Positions 1 through 8,151 of a stretch of 13,133 nt of DNA are shown in pieces. The stretch is from NCBI GenBank assembly GCA_029012525.1, contig JAQXMG010000101.1, forward strand, positions 1 through 13,133. The letters are read 5' to 3'. This stretch comes from a bacterium. GTDB lineage: Bacteria; Bacillota_I; Bacilli_A; RF39; UBA660. A program made the position numbers and the translations under genes. How positions within the stretch are numbered: position 1 is the stretch's first letter; each line of letters begins with the position of its first letter. A model generated the notes under the pieces. The model saw only the letters and a list, made by a program, of their open reading frames with translations. It was not told the DNA's origin and made no database searches.

Positions 1-1
1 A

Positions 2-928
2 AGTAATATAGAAAAAGAACAAATAGATGATGGTTATAAATATATAATAGAGATAACATCAGGAGAAATAAGCACCATAGGAAATGTAAAGTTAAAAGAA
101 AACGTAATTCAGGATATAAATGGTAATTATAACAAAGAATCTAATGTAAGCGATGATATAAATGTTGTAACTTTTCCAGTATATACATATACAGGAAGTC
201 ATCAATTTATAGACGATGGTGATGGAAATTGGAGAATTAAGTTTTTAACTTCCGGTACTTTTACTCTAACAAGTAGTGATTTAAATATAGATATCTTCCT
301 AGTTGGAGGAGGTGGAGCTGGAACTTATGGTGAGATAAATTATAGTAGTGGTGGCGGTGGTGGTTATACAAAAACTATAAAAAATGTTAATATAGCTAAA
401 GATTCTTCTCACTCCATTATAATTGGAGCGGGTGCGCAAAGAAATGCTTCTTATACTACTGCAACAGGGAAACCATCTTATTTTGATTCATATTTAGCCA
501 ATGGTGGTAAAAGTGGCGCTCACCAAGCTGGAGGTAATGGTGGTTCTGGTGGTGGTGGTGGTAGATTGTCTACTGGGGGTTCAGATGGTGGAAACGGAAT
601 AAGAGGAGGTTATAGTTTCACACAAGGAAGTGGTCAAGGAACAACAACCCGTGAATTTGGTGAAGCAGGAGGAGATATATATTCCGGCGGAGGCGGCGGC
701 GGAGGTGGCACAAACCAATCTGGTGGAGCTGGAGGAGCTGGTGGTGGTGGCAACGGAGGAAAAGGCGGAAGTGAAAGTTCCTGTGGAAATGGTGGAAATG
801 GTGGAAGTGGTACATCAAATACTGGCGGCGGCGGAGGCGGCGGTGGTAAAGGACCTTGTACTAATTCAGAAGATGGCCTGGGCGGCTCAGGAGGTTCCGG
901 CATTGTAATAATCCGTAACGCTAGATAA
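2..928 (+). CDS. Glycine-rich surface or secreted protein, C-terminal part (5' end outside window)
   Basis: The frame is open from base 2 to the TAA at 926-928, giving 308 residues with no start, so the gene begins upstream of the window. Residues 1 to about 60 look like the end of a beta-sandwich (Ig-like) repeat, with the motif ENVIQDINGNYN. Next comes a linker with YTYTGSHQF and WRIKFLTSGTFTL. From about residue 100 (FLVGGGGAG) to the end the chain is mostly Gly with Ser, Asn and Ala, and it finishes with GGSGIVIIRNAR. The order WRIKF..SGTFTL, VGGGG, IIIGAG, then a terminal SGIVIIR is the pattern of the glycine-rich domain found in phage tail fibres and large surface proteins of gut Firmicutes (Gly_rich_2-type, from memory). 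No LPXTG motif or membrane anchor follows, so attachment would have to lie upstream. Function is unknown; adhesion or surface display is inference. The GGN codons make this stretch locally GC-rich compared with its neighbours. Confidence 0.85.
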   Translation, partial: SNIEKEQIDDGYKYIIEITSGEISTIGNVKLKENVIQDINGNYNKESNVSDDINVVTFPVYTYTGSHQFIDDGDGNWRIKFLTSGTFTLTSSDLNIDIFLVGGGGAGTYGEINYSSGGGGGYTKTIKNVNIAKDSSHSIIIGAGAQRNASYTTATGKPSYFDSYLANGGKSGAHQAGGNGGSGGGGGRLSTGGSDGGNGIRGGYSFTQGSGQGTTTREFGEAGGDIYSGGGGGGGGTNQSGGAGGAGGGGNGGKGGSESSCGNGGNGGSGTSNTGGGGGGGGKGPCTNSEDGLGGSGGSGIVIIRNAR

Positions 929-940
929 ATTAATATTCTT

Positions 941-969
941 TTGACACTTTGCATATTTTATAGTATAAT
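941..969 (+). promoter_or_regulatory. Sigma-A promoter of the 185-residue hypothetical gene
   Basis: A perfect -35 TTGACA (941-946) and a perfect -10 TATAAT (964-969) are separated by exactly 17 bp. Transcription would start near 976, giving a leader of about 24 nt with a modest SD (AAAAGGGA, 982-989). The promoter begins 13 bp after the glycine-rich gene stops, so the next gene is a separate unit. Confidence 0.85.
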
Positions 970-999
970 CTAATAACCAAGAAAAGGGATGGTTGTACT

Positions 1000-1557
1000 A
1001 TGAATAATAATTTTAATATTATTAAAAGTAAAGAAAAATTAGAAATATTAAAGGATCATATAAAAGATGTTTGTTTTGAACTAACAAAAGATTATGGATA
1101 CGAAGAAACTATTGATATAAGAACAAGTTTTATGCTTACTATTTTTAATACAATATCTTGTAATGATATTGATAATATGGGTAATGAAGAATTTAAAGAA
1201 TTATTAAAAAAAGAAACAAAAGAAATGATTAAAGAACAAGTAAGAACTAAAGAATTTGATGTTTTCTCTTATAAAAAAGAAATAAGTAATCATGATTATT
1301 TAAATAATATGACAAATTATAATAAATATCTCATTGAACTGGGTTTAATTTACATATTATCTAATTATACTAAAGAGGATTTTGATTTAAATGAGTCTTT
1401 AATAAATAAAGAATTTAAAAAAATGGGATTTTCTAAATTAGAAACATTTATTAATAAATCTAGTTCTTCAATTAATTTGTTACTATGGGGTAAAACTTGT
1501 TTGGATTTTGAATCTAAAATGGTACAAAAAACACTAGCTAAATCAAAGTTTAACTAG
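1000..1557 (+). CDS. Hypothetical protein, 185 residues, not recognised
   Basis: I do not recognise this protein. It is charged and rich in Lys, Asn and Glu, predicted mainly helical, with no signal peptide and no clear membrane span. The only hydrophobic patches are short, around residues 110-121 (LIELGLIYILSN) and 157-162 (SINLLLW), so it is probably cytoplasmic. No catalytic motif is visible. ATG at 1000 is chosen because it follows a consensus promoter (941-969) and an SD-like AGGGA. The last 15 bases overlap the 3' end of addA on the other strand, and a shared hairpin terminator covers both ends. It is transcribed alone. Its Lys/Asn-rich codon use matches its neighbours, so there is no sign of recent transfer. 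Being real is likely, given the strong promoter and intact frame; function is unknown. Confidence 0.8.
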   Translation: MNNNFNIIKSKEKLEILKDHIKDVCFELTKDYGYEETIDIRTSFMLTIFNTISCNDIDNMGNEEFKELLKKETKEMIKEQVRTKEFDVFSYKKEISNHDYLNNMTNYNKYLIELGLIYILSNYTKEDFDLNESLINKEFKKMGFSKLETFINKSSSSINLLLWGKTCLDFESKMVQKTLAKSKFN

Positions 1558-1565
1558 TGTTTTTT
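1526..1565. terminator. Bidirectional intrinsic terminator inside two convergent gene ends
   Basis: AAAAAACACTAG (1526-1537) and CTAGTGTTTTTT (1554-1565) are a perfect 12-bp inverted repeat. After one C-A mismatch, the pairs TAA/TTA extend the stem, leaving a loop of about six bases. Read on either strand, the GC-containing core is followed by a run of T, so it can end transcripts of both the 185-residue gene (plus) and addA (minus). The left arm encodes the end of the hypothetical protein, and both arms lie in or touch the last codons of addA. Confidence 0.8.
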
Positions 1566-4500
1566 CTAATAGTGAATATAAATAAATATTAACATCTTTT
1601 TTTGTTTTATCTTTTATATATTCTTTATATCCATTAAGTTGTTTAATATAAGCATCATCACTTATATTTTTTAATTTATAATCTATAATATCAATAAATT
1701 TTTCATGTTCTATCATTAAATCAATAATACCATTTTTTGTTTCATTATTATCATTATATATAAATTCATATTCTTTATATATTTTAGAGTTTTCTATGTC
1801 TTTAAAAATATCATTTTGTAAAAGACTTTCTATAATATTTATCTTGAACTCATCAAGATTAGATAATTCGGGATTTTTAAAGTTGATATTTTCTAAAATA
1901 TAATGCATTTCTGTACCAAAATTAATGTTTCTTACTTCTTCACTTGACAAAAGTTTATTAATATTTTTAGAATAGTGTTTTTCTTCTTTTAAAGATTTAT
2001 CAAAAGCTTTTTCTTGTATTATTATTTTATTACCAAGATTAATGTCATTAAAATTTAAATTATAATTATCTTTATAATTTTTATCAATTATTGGTATTTC
2101 AACTTGTTTTATATATTTTTCAATGTAATCATAAACTGAATTTAATACATCTTTAAATGATTTATATTTAATTCTATCTAAGTAATCAATAACTCCATAA
2201 GAATCTGTTGTATATATTTTATCATTAGATAAGGGACAAACAATAATCATTTTTTCTTTACACCTTGTAAGAGCAACGTAAAATAGTCTTAGTTTTTCTG
2301 ATATTTCTTCAGTAATATTTTTTTCTTTATTTAATATATTTACAAAAGTATTTTTAAAACCTTCATCATAACTTGGAAGTATTATGCCATAATTGTTGTC
2401 ATATATAATTCTTGATTTTAACTCTTGCATATTAAATTCTTTATAAAGGCCACTATAGTAACATATTTTATATTCAAGTCCTTTTGATTTATGGATGTTT
2501 GTAATAGTTACCATATCATCATTACTTATTATTGCAGGTATTTTTAAATCGTTTTTATTATCAATTAAATAAGAAAAATAATCTTTCATTTTATAATAGT
2601 CATAACCAATTGTATCAAGTTCTTTTGTTTGCTCTAACATATTATTTAAAATAATAGTTCTGTTTTTTATATCTTTAGTGTAATTCATTCTTTCATAAAA
2701 ATTAAATTTATCTATTATTTTTTCAATTATTTCATAATTTGATAACACGTCAATATTTTTAGCAATTTCTTTACATTTAATATAAATATCACTATCTTTA
2801 ATTTTGTTATTTATAACAACGTCATAAATTTTTTTATCATCTATATTATATAAATAACTTCTGGCAATACTTGTATAATAAAATTTATTAGTATCATTTT
2901 TATTTGTTTTTATATTAATTATTAAATTTAAGATATTATTTATTAAAAAAGTTTCATCTGTTTCTATAATATTTTCATCTTTATAGATATTAAGAGGAAT
3001 ATTTAAGTAATCAAATACTTTTTTATAAATATTAAAGTAAGTTGTTCGATCCATTAAAATACAAAAGTCCTTATATGTTACGTCACGAAGGTTCCCACTA
3101 TCTAATACTTGATATTTTTCTTCTATTTTATTTTTTATGTCATTACCAATTAAAAATGCTTCAATTTCTTCTTTTGAATTTTTATCGTCTTTAGGGTAAT
3201 TATATATCTCTAAATCATGATTAAAATTTGTTTTGCCAATTGTTTCAAAACTTAGATTACCAAAAATAAGCTTATGTTCTTTTTGATAATTTGCATTGCC
3301 AATTTTCATATCCATAATATGATTGAAAATATCATTGATGCTATTTAAAACATTTTCACGGGATCTAAAGTTTTTATTTAAGTCAATTTTTATGCCATCA
3401 TCATTATTTTTATATTTATCATATTTTATTTTAAAAATATTAGGATTTGCATTTCTGAAACGATAGATTGATTGTTTTATATCACCAACCATATAAACAT
3501 TGTTATTAGAAATATTTTTAATAAATTCTTCTTGAATATCACTAGTATCTTGATATTCATCAACCATTATTTCTTTAAAACTACTTTTTAAAGTGTTTCT
3601 TACTTCATCAAAATCATTTACTAATTTTATGGCAAATTTACTAATATCATTGAAAGAAAACATATTATTGTTTAGTTTTACTAAAGTAATTTTATCATTT
3701 AATTTTTTTAATATATCAATAATAATTGAAGCATCATTTTTAGTATTTAATAAATCATTTTTTAACTCTTCTTCACTAAATATGCAAAAATCTTTTATAT
3801 TTTTTAACTCATCATTTATTTGTTTTTTATAATATTTTAATTCTTCACTTGAATTATTTGGTACTCTTGGTAAAGTAGGGTTAGAGTTGTTTTTTATATC
3901 TGGATAAGTATTAGAGTTAAGAAGTAGATTTAAAACATCTTTTATTTTTTTATGATAAGAGCTATCACAATAAAAACTTAAATTATGTAAAGAATTATCT
4001 ATAAAACTAATTCTTTTTTTTATCATATCTAAATATTCATTAAATAGTTTATTTACATTTTCTGTACTATAATAACTATCAATATAATCATTTAAAAACT
4101 TGTTGGTATCTACTAACAAATCTAATTTTTCACTTAAATTAAAAATCACTTCTTTTACTGATTTATCATTTTTAACACCGTATTTTGATACTAAATTTAT
4201 AAAATCATTATCTTCTTTTTGATAATAATAGTTAAATATTTCATCAATAATTTCTTCTTTTTTTTGTTTTATAATTTTATCAGAAATAATTTTTATATTT
4301 GAATCAATTCCTAAATAATAGTGATATTTTTTTACAAGAGATAAGAAAAATCCATCAAATGTTGTTATATAAGCACTTTCTATTAATTCTTTCTCGTAAG
4401 ATAGGTCATTATTTTTTTCTATTTCTTTTAAAATTCTTTCTTTCATTTCAAAAGCAGCATTATTAGTAAAGGTTAAAATTAAAAGTTCATTGATATGGAT

Positions 4501-4632
4501 ATTTTGTTTTAATTTTTCAATAACTCTTGCGGTTAAAACTGCAGTTTTTCCAGAACCAGCTCCTGCGGATACGATAATATTTTTACCTTTTTCAGATATA
4601 GCTTGTTCTTGTTCTTTAGTCCAATTTGGCAT
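1543..4632 (-). CDS. addA: AddA, ATP-dependent helicase/nuclease subunit A
   Basis: AddA is the UvrD/Rep-like helicase and nuclease subunit of AddAB, the Firmicutes counterpart of RecBCD. It resects double-strand breaks so RecA can load. From the ATG at 4632 it has 1029 residues. A Q-motif (Q8) is followed by the Walker A AGAGSGKT (23-30), the Walker B DEYQDT (358-363), GDIKQSIYRFRNA (about 383-395), FRSREN, motif V IHKSKGLEY (about 710) and motif VI FYVALTRCKEK (about 783). The C-terminal RecB-family nuclease has GIID (D971), DYK (D984, K986) and a following Q..GY, so both activities look intact. It is about 200 residues shorter than B. subtilis AddA (about 1230). The upstream ATG at 4674 would lie deep in addB and has no good SD, whereas 4632 has AAGGAGG six bases before it. 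The start overlaps the addB end by 17 bp, which suggests translational coupling. Confidence 0.95.
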   Translation of the reverse strand: MPNWTKEQEQAISEKGKNIIVSAGAGSGKTAVLTARVIEKLKQNIHINELLILTFTNNAAFEMKERILKEIEKNNDLSYEKELIESAYITTFDGFFLSLVKKYHYYLGIDSNIKIISDKIIKQKKEEIIDEIFNYYYQKEDNDFINLVSKYGVKNDKSVKEVIFNLSEKLDLLVDTNKFLNDYIDSYYSTENVNKLFNEYLDMIKKRISFIDNSLHNLSFYCDSSYHKKIKDVLNLLLNSNTYPDIKNNSNPTLPRVPNNSSEELKYYKKQINDELKNIKDFCIFSEEELKNDLLNTKNDASIIIDILKKLNDKITLVKLNNNMFSFNDISKFAIKLVNDFDEVRNTLKSSFKEIMVDEYQDTSDIQEEFIKNISNNNVYMVGDIKQSIYRFRNANPNIFKIKYDKYKNNDDGIKIDLNKNFRSRENVLNSINDIFNHIMDMKIGNANYQKEHKLIFGNLSFETIGKTNFNHDLEIYNYPKDDKNSKEEIEAFLIGNDIKNKIEEKYQVLDSGNLRDVTYKDFCILMDRTTYFNIYKKVFDYLNIPLNIYKDENIIETDETFLINNILNLIINIKTNKNDTNKFYYTSIARSYLYNIDDKKIYDVVINNKIKDSDIYIKCKEIAKNIDVLSNYEIIEKIIDKFNFYERMNYTKDIKNRTIILNNMLEQTKELDTIGYDYYKMKDYFSYLIDNKNDLKIPAIISNDDMVTITNIHKSKGLEYKICYYSGLYKEFNMQELKSRIIYDNNYGIILPSYDEGFKNTFVNILNKEKNITEEISEKLRLFYVALTRCKEKMIIVCPLSNDKIYTTDSYGVIDYLDRIKYKSFKDVLNSVYDYIEKYIKQVEIPIIDKNYKDNYNLNFNDINLGNKIIIQEKAFDKSLKEEKHYSKNINKLLSSEEVRNINFGTEMHYILENINFKNPELSNLDEFKINIIESLLQNDIFKDIENSKIYKEYEFIYNDNNETKNGIIDLMIEHEKFIDIIDYKLKNISDDAYIKQLNGYKEYIKDKTKKDVNIYLYSLLEKTLVKL

Positions 4633-6892
4633 AAGAATCCTCCTTAAATGTGTCATCTTCTTTAATAAATACATAATCTTTTTCAGTTACAAAACAAATT
4701 GATTTATAAGGACAAAAATTACAACTCAAGTTATTAATACCAAGTATTTTTGGATTAATAGTAAAATTACTTTCTTTAATGTTTTTGATAGCTTCTTTTA
4801 TTTTGTCTCCTGCGATAATGCTTAATTTATCAAAATCATCTTCATTTAAAACCTTACTAAATCTTCCAAAACCTTTTTCATTATAAGTCATACTTTTAAT
4901 ATATTTTGATTTTTCAAAAGTCTTATCAAAATCTTTAATAACATCTATATTATCTATTGAATAACCAGTTAATTTATAATAATCTTCTTGCTGTAATTTA
5001 ATACTTTCGCATGTTTTATTAAACAAAGGACTTATGATATGTTCCAAATAAATACCTATAATTTTAGTACTTGGATATACCTTTTTTATTAGATATACAT
5101 AAATAGGTAGTTGCAGATTTAAACCACTTTTTATTGTAGATAAATTGATATTTATAGATCCTGTTTTGTAATCAATTAAAGCAACATTTTCATCTTTTTT
5201 CATAATTTTATCAATAATACCAGTAAATTTCACATCATCAAAAAGTACTTCTAAAGTTAATTCTTTATAAATTTCAGTAAATTCTGTTTCTTCTAAATGA
5301 CTTTTAACATAAATTATAAAATCTTTTAATTCATTAAGAGTTTTATTTAAAAATACTTTATTTTCTAAAGTTAAAGGAAATAAGTTATCTTTTAGATATA
5401 AATTTTTAGTAGTTTCAAAATCAAAATCATCATCATATATTTTAGATAAAATAAAATGAAATAAAGATCCTAAATAGGTATCAAAAGTATTATCAAATTG
5501 TCTTAGTTTTAAAATATATTCTAAGTAATATTTAAAACTACATTCGTAAAAGGTATTAAGTTTAGTGTAAGAAAAATTGAAGTTAGAAAAATTTTCATTA
5601 ATGTTTTGATATTTATTGGAATAAGTATTGTAATTTAGTTTATAAGTAGCAAGTAAATCTTTTAAATCGTTTGATATTTTCTTGTTCTTAATATAGTTAT
5701 CTAATTCGATACTCATATTATAAATATTATTAGAATTAGAATACTTTGATATAAGAAAATCTTTTTTACTTACATTAAAATCATTTAAAAGCTTTGATTT
5801 ATTAACACTTCCTGATAGAGTATTTATACTATAGGTTATAGTTAAATTCTTAATATTTTTAAATATTTTAAGCCATTTATTATATTCTAAAGTGTTTTTT
5901 TCATAGGATTTATCTAAATATGATGGTTTTATGATATCACTAAAATAATCTTCATCTTTATAATTAATAGGTAAAGTATTATTGCATCCTATAAGATAAA
6001 TATAATATGAATCATCAATATAATTATCAACTAAATTAATTTCATTAACGGCATTTTTATATTTTTTTGACTTTATCTTAGTTTTCTTAAACAGATATTT
6101 AAGTTCATCTTTAATAGTACTAAAGTCATCAATAAAATAGTATTTATTTAAACAATCTATAACCAAGTTTTTTATATCATTATCTTTTATATTATCAAGA
6201 TTAAAATCATTTAAAAAATTTAATCCATAGTAAGTATCATAAAGAGTAGTTTCATTTTTTAAATTTATAGGTATGCCAAAATTATTAAAAATTCTTCTTA
6301 TTTCTTCTTTATAAGAAGATGTTATATTAGCAATAAATACTTTATTTAAATCAAGATTTTTTTCTATGATATCATTAGCAATAAAAGTTATTTCATCTTT
6401 TATTTCATTAAATTCAAAAACTTGTGGTTGATAGTTTTTATTATCACTAACATTTGTTGTAGTTGTTATTTCGTTTAATAATTCTAATACTTTATTTTGC
6501 CATTTAGAAAGATAGTTAAATCCATAAAAATATATCTTTTTATTCTTTAAAGAATTTTTAAAATATTTATCTTTATAAAGTAAGTTATGTTCTTTTAATT
6601 CATGTTTTAGATTAAGAAGTTCTTTTTGTTTGTTATTAAAATCATCATCAATTAAATAATACATATTTTCTAAGTATTTTATTGAAGTATTATAATTTAA
6701 ACCTAATTCTATTAGATAATGAATAGTTTTATAATCATAAGAAAAGAATAAGTGTTCTAAAACTTCACTAAAAGTCATTATTTTTAAATTATACATTTTA
6801 TCAAGACTACTTATATATTTTACAATACTATTTTTTGAAGTATTAGGAATTATTAAAATAATGTTATCATCAAGTATTTCATCTAAACTCAT
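4616..6892 (-). CDS. addB: AddB-like helicase/nuclease subunit B (compact)
   Basis: This is the partner of AddA: a RecB-family nuclease with an iron-sulfur staple, which in AddAB cuts the 5'-ended strand. The nuclease core has GIID (D561) and DYKTG (574-578). Four cysteines, C451 (in YECSFKYYLEY) and C724-x2-C727-x5-C733 near the C-terminus, match the 4Fe-4S pattern of AddB. The N-terminal half is Lys/Asn-rich and diverged, as expected for the inactivated helicase-like domains. At 758 residues it is far shorter than B. subtilis AddB (about 1166). It opens with NIILIIPNTSK, which resembles the strand after the P-loop in longer AddB proteins, so the P-loop is absent. An in-frame TAA two codons before the ATG rules out a longer start. 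It is the first gene of addB-addA. The symbol rests on the nuclease, the cysteine pattern and the adjacency to addA. Confidence 0.88.
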   Translation of the reverse strand: MSLDEILDDNIILIIPNTSKNSIVKYISSLDKMYNLKIMTFSEVLEHLFFSYDYKTIHYLIELGLNYNTSIKYLENMYYLIDDDFNNKQKELLNLKHELKEHNLLYKDKYFKNSLKNKKIYFYGFNYLSKWQNKVLELLNEITTTTNVSDNKNYQPQVFEFNEIKDEITFIANDIIEKNLDLNKVFIANITSSYKEEIRRIFNNFGIPINLKNETTLYDTYYGLNFLNDFNLDNIKDNDIKNLVIDCLNKYYFIDDFSTIKDELKYLFKKTKIKSKKYKNAVNEINLVDNYIDDSYYIYLIGCNNTLPINYKDEDYFSDIIKPSYLDKSYEKNTLEYNKWLKIFKNIKNLTITYSINTLSGSVNKSKLLNDFNVSKKDFLISKYSNSNNIYNMSIELDNYIKNKKISNDLKDLLATYKLNYNTYSNKYQNINENFSNFNFSYTKLNTFYECSFKYYLEYILKLRQFDNTFDTYLGSLFHFILSKIYDDDFDFETTKNLYLKDNLFPLTLENKVFLNKTLNELKDFIIYVKSHLEETEFTEIYKELTLEVLFDDVKFTGIIDKIMKKDENVALIDYKTGSININLSTIKSGLNLQLPIYVYLIKKVYPSTKIIGIYLEHIISPLFNKTCESIKLQQEDYYKLTGYSIDNIDVIKDFDKTFEKSKYIKSMTYNEKGFGRFSKVLNEDDFDKLSIIAGDKIKEAIKNIKESNFTINPKILGINNLSCNFCPYKSICFVTEKDYVFIKEDDTFKEDSYAKLD
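4639..4645 (-). promoter_or_regulatory. Ribosome binding site that fixes the addA start
   Basis: On the minus strand AAGGAGG lies six bases before the ATG at 4632 and inside the last codons of addB. It selects the 1029-residue AddA over the longer version from 4674. Confidence 0.9.
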
Positions 6893-6910
6893 AAATTACC
6901 ACCATTATTT

Positions 6911-6919
6911 ATTTTAACA
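6911..6919 (-). promoter_or_regulatory. Possible extended -10 promoter for addB-addA
   Basis: On the minus strand TGT-TAAAAT fits the extended -10 form TGn-TAnAAT. No good -35 lies at the usual distance. The transcript would start about 12 bases before the addB ATG, so the GGTGG SD-like sequence (6899-6903) would lie at its very 5' end. This is the weakest promoter call in the window. Confidence 0.3.
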
Positions 6920-6967
6920 CAGTTCTATTTGCAAAATAAAGAGATTTATTGGTATATTATTTTCGAA

Positions 6968-6996
6968 TTGCATAAAAAAATATGATAATATATAAT
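6968..6996 (+). promoter_or_regulatory. Sigma-A promoter of hemW
   Basis: TTGCAT (6968-6973) and a perfect TATAAT (6991-6996) are separated by 17 bp. The start would fall near 7003, leaving a short leader that carries the GGAGG site before ATG 7022. It is divergent from addB. Confidence 0.8.
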
Positions 6997-7021
6997 AAAA
7001 GACGTTATGGAGGAATTTGTT

Positions 7022-8086
7022 ATGCGAGGTGTCTATATTCACGTTCCATTTTGTAAAAGCATATGTACTTATTGTGATTTTTGCAAGATGTATAAAAATG
7101 ATGATTTAATAAAAAAGTATTTAAAAAAGTTAAGTTTTGAAGTAGAAGAAAATTACTTAAATGATGTTATAAAAACTATCTATATTGGGGGAGGGACACC
7201 ATCTTGTCTTAGTAAAAATGAATTAAAAAGTTTATTTAAAATTACTAAAAAAATTAAACTTAGTAAAAATTATGAATTTACTTTTGAATGTAATATTAAT
7301 GATATAAATGAAAATCTTTTGATGTTTTTAAAAGAAAATAACGTCAATAGATTAAGTATTGGAGTGGAATCTTTTAATGAAAAACTTCTTAAAATAATGG
7401 GTAGAAAAAATACTGATGTAGCAAAAAAAATTAAATTAGCAAAAAGTTATTTTTCAAATATTAATGTTGATTTAATCTATGGATTAAATAATGAAACTAT
7501 GGATGATTTAGATGATGACTTGAAAAACTTTTTAAAACTTGATGTACCGCATATTTCAATATATTGTCTTATTTTAGAAGATAATACTATTTTAAAAATA
7601 AATAATTATCAGGAATTAGATAGTGATATAGAAAGACAAATGTATGATAGAATAAGAAAAGTATTAAGAAAAAATGACTATATTCATTATGAAATAAGTA
7701 ATTTTTGTAAGAAAAATTATCATTCAAGACATAACATGATTTATTGGAATAACGAAGAGTATTATGGTTTTGGCCTTGGTGCTGGTGGGTTTATAAATAA
7801 TATTAGATATGAAAATACAAGAAGTATAAACAATTATTTAAAAGGTAAAATTAGATTAGAAGAAGAAAAACTTGATGAGAAAACAAATATGGAAAATGAG
7901 ATGATCTTGGGTCTTAGAAAAATAAACGGTGTATCGAGAAAAAAATTTTATAAAAAATATCATAAAAATATTGAAGAAGTTTTTGATGTGTCAAAATTAA
8001 ATAAAAATAATAATAACTATTATATCTCCAAAAAATACATTTATGTTGAAAATAGTATTTTGACAGATTTTATTGATAAAAATTAA
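7022..8086 (+). CDS. hemW: HemW, radical SAM heme chaperone-type protein
   Basis: HemW belongs to the radical SAM family related to coproporphyrinogen dehydrogenase HemN, but studied members bind and pass on heme instead of making it. The protein has 354 residues (family about 375). C11-x3-C15-x2-C18 binds the 4Fe-4S cluster, and an extra Cys follows at 21 in CDFC. Further family motifs are GGGTPS (56-61), RLSIGVESF (110-118), DLIYGL (150-155), HYEISNF (222-228), SRHN (235-238) and YYGFGLGAGG (247-256). HYEISNF with SRHN..YW is characteristic of HemW over HemN. I start at 7022 because GGAGG (7009-7013) lies about eight bases before it; the ATG at 7007 overlaps that site and would add only MEEFV. 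It is transcribed alone, with a promoter before it and a terminator after it. No heme biosynthesis gene is present here. Confidence 0.92.
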   Translation: MRGVYIHVPFCKSICTYCDFCKMYKNDDLIKKYLKKLSFEVEENYLNDVIKTIYIGGGTPSCLSKNELKSLFKITKKIKLSKNYEFTFECNINDINENLLMFLKENNVNRLSIGVESFNEKLLKIMGRKNTDVAKKIKLAKSYFSNINVDLIYGLNNETMDDLDDDLKNFLKLDVPHISIYCLILEDNTILKINNYQELDSDIERQMYDRIRKVLRKNDYIHYEISNFCKKNYHSRHNMIYWNNEEYYGFGLGAGGFINNIRYENTRSINNYLKGKIRLEEEKLDEKTNMENEMILGLRKINGVSRKKFYKKYHKNIEEVFDVSKLNKNNNNYYISKKYIYVENSILTDFIDKN

Positions 8087-8093
8087 TTAAAAT

Positions 8094-8123
8094 AAACAAG
8101 AAAAATAGACAATTTTCTTGTTT
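8094..8123 (+). terminator. Intrinsic terminator of hemW
   Basis: AAACAAGAAAA (8094-8104) pairs perfectly with TTTTCTTGTTT (8113-8123) around an 8-base loop. The run TTTTATTATAT follows. The stem is AT-rich but has 11 continuous pairs and lies just after the hemW stop codon. Confidence 0.65.
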
Positions 8124-8134
8124 TATTATATAAT
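8106..8134 (+). promoter_or_regulatory. Sigma-A promoter of the rlmN-prpC-prkC-rsgA operon
   Basis: TAGACA (8106-8111, five of six bases of TTGACA) and a perfect TATAAT (8129-8134) are 17 bp apart. The -35 lies in the loop of the hemW terminator. The start would fall near 8141, directly before the GAGGA SD (8141-8145), giving a leader of only about 10 nt. Confidence 0.7.
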
Positions 8135-8151
8135 TATGTCGAGGACTGTTT

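Noticed and set aside
566..928. A separate 120-residue protein starting at TTG 566.
   Set aside because: The same frame is open back to base 2 and shows the domain pattern upstream; TTG 566 has no SD and is an internal Leu codon.
618..954. Open frames on both strands through the glycine-rich region (Pro- or His-rich on the minus strand, Val/Glu-rich on the plus strand).
   Set aside because: They are shadows of GGN-rich codons. The frame open from base 2 with the terminal SGIVIIR motif is the coding one.
4633..4674. Longer AddA start at 4674.
   Set aside because: It adds 14 residues not expected in the family, overlaps addB by 59 bp and lacks an SD, whereas 4632 has AAGGAGG at six bases.
3593..4702. 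Plus-strand open frames of 70-79 codons opposite addA.
   Set aside because: They are reverse-strand shadows of an AT-rich gene with clear motifs; no promoter or SD was seen.
7007..7021. HemW start at ATG 7007.
   Set aside because: This ATG overlaps the GGAGG that serves ATG 7022, and it has no SD of its own.
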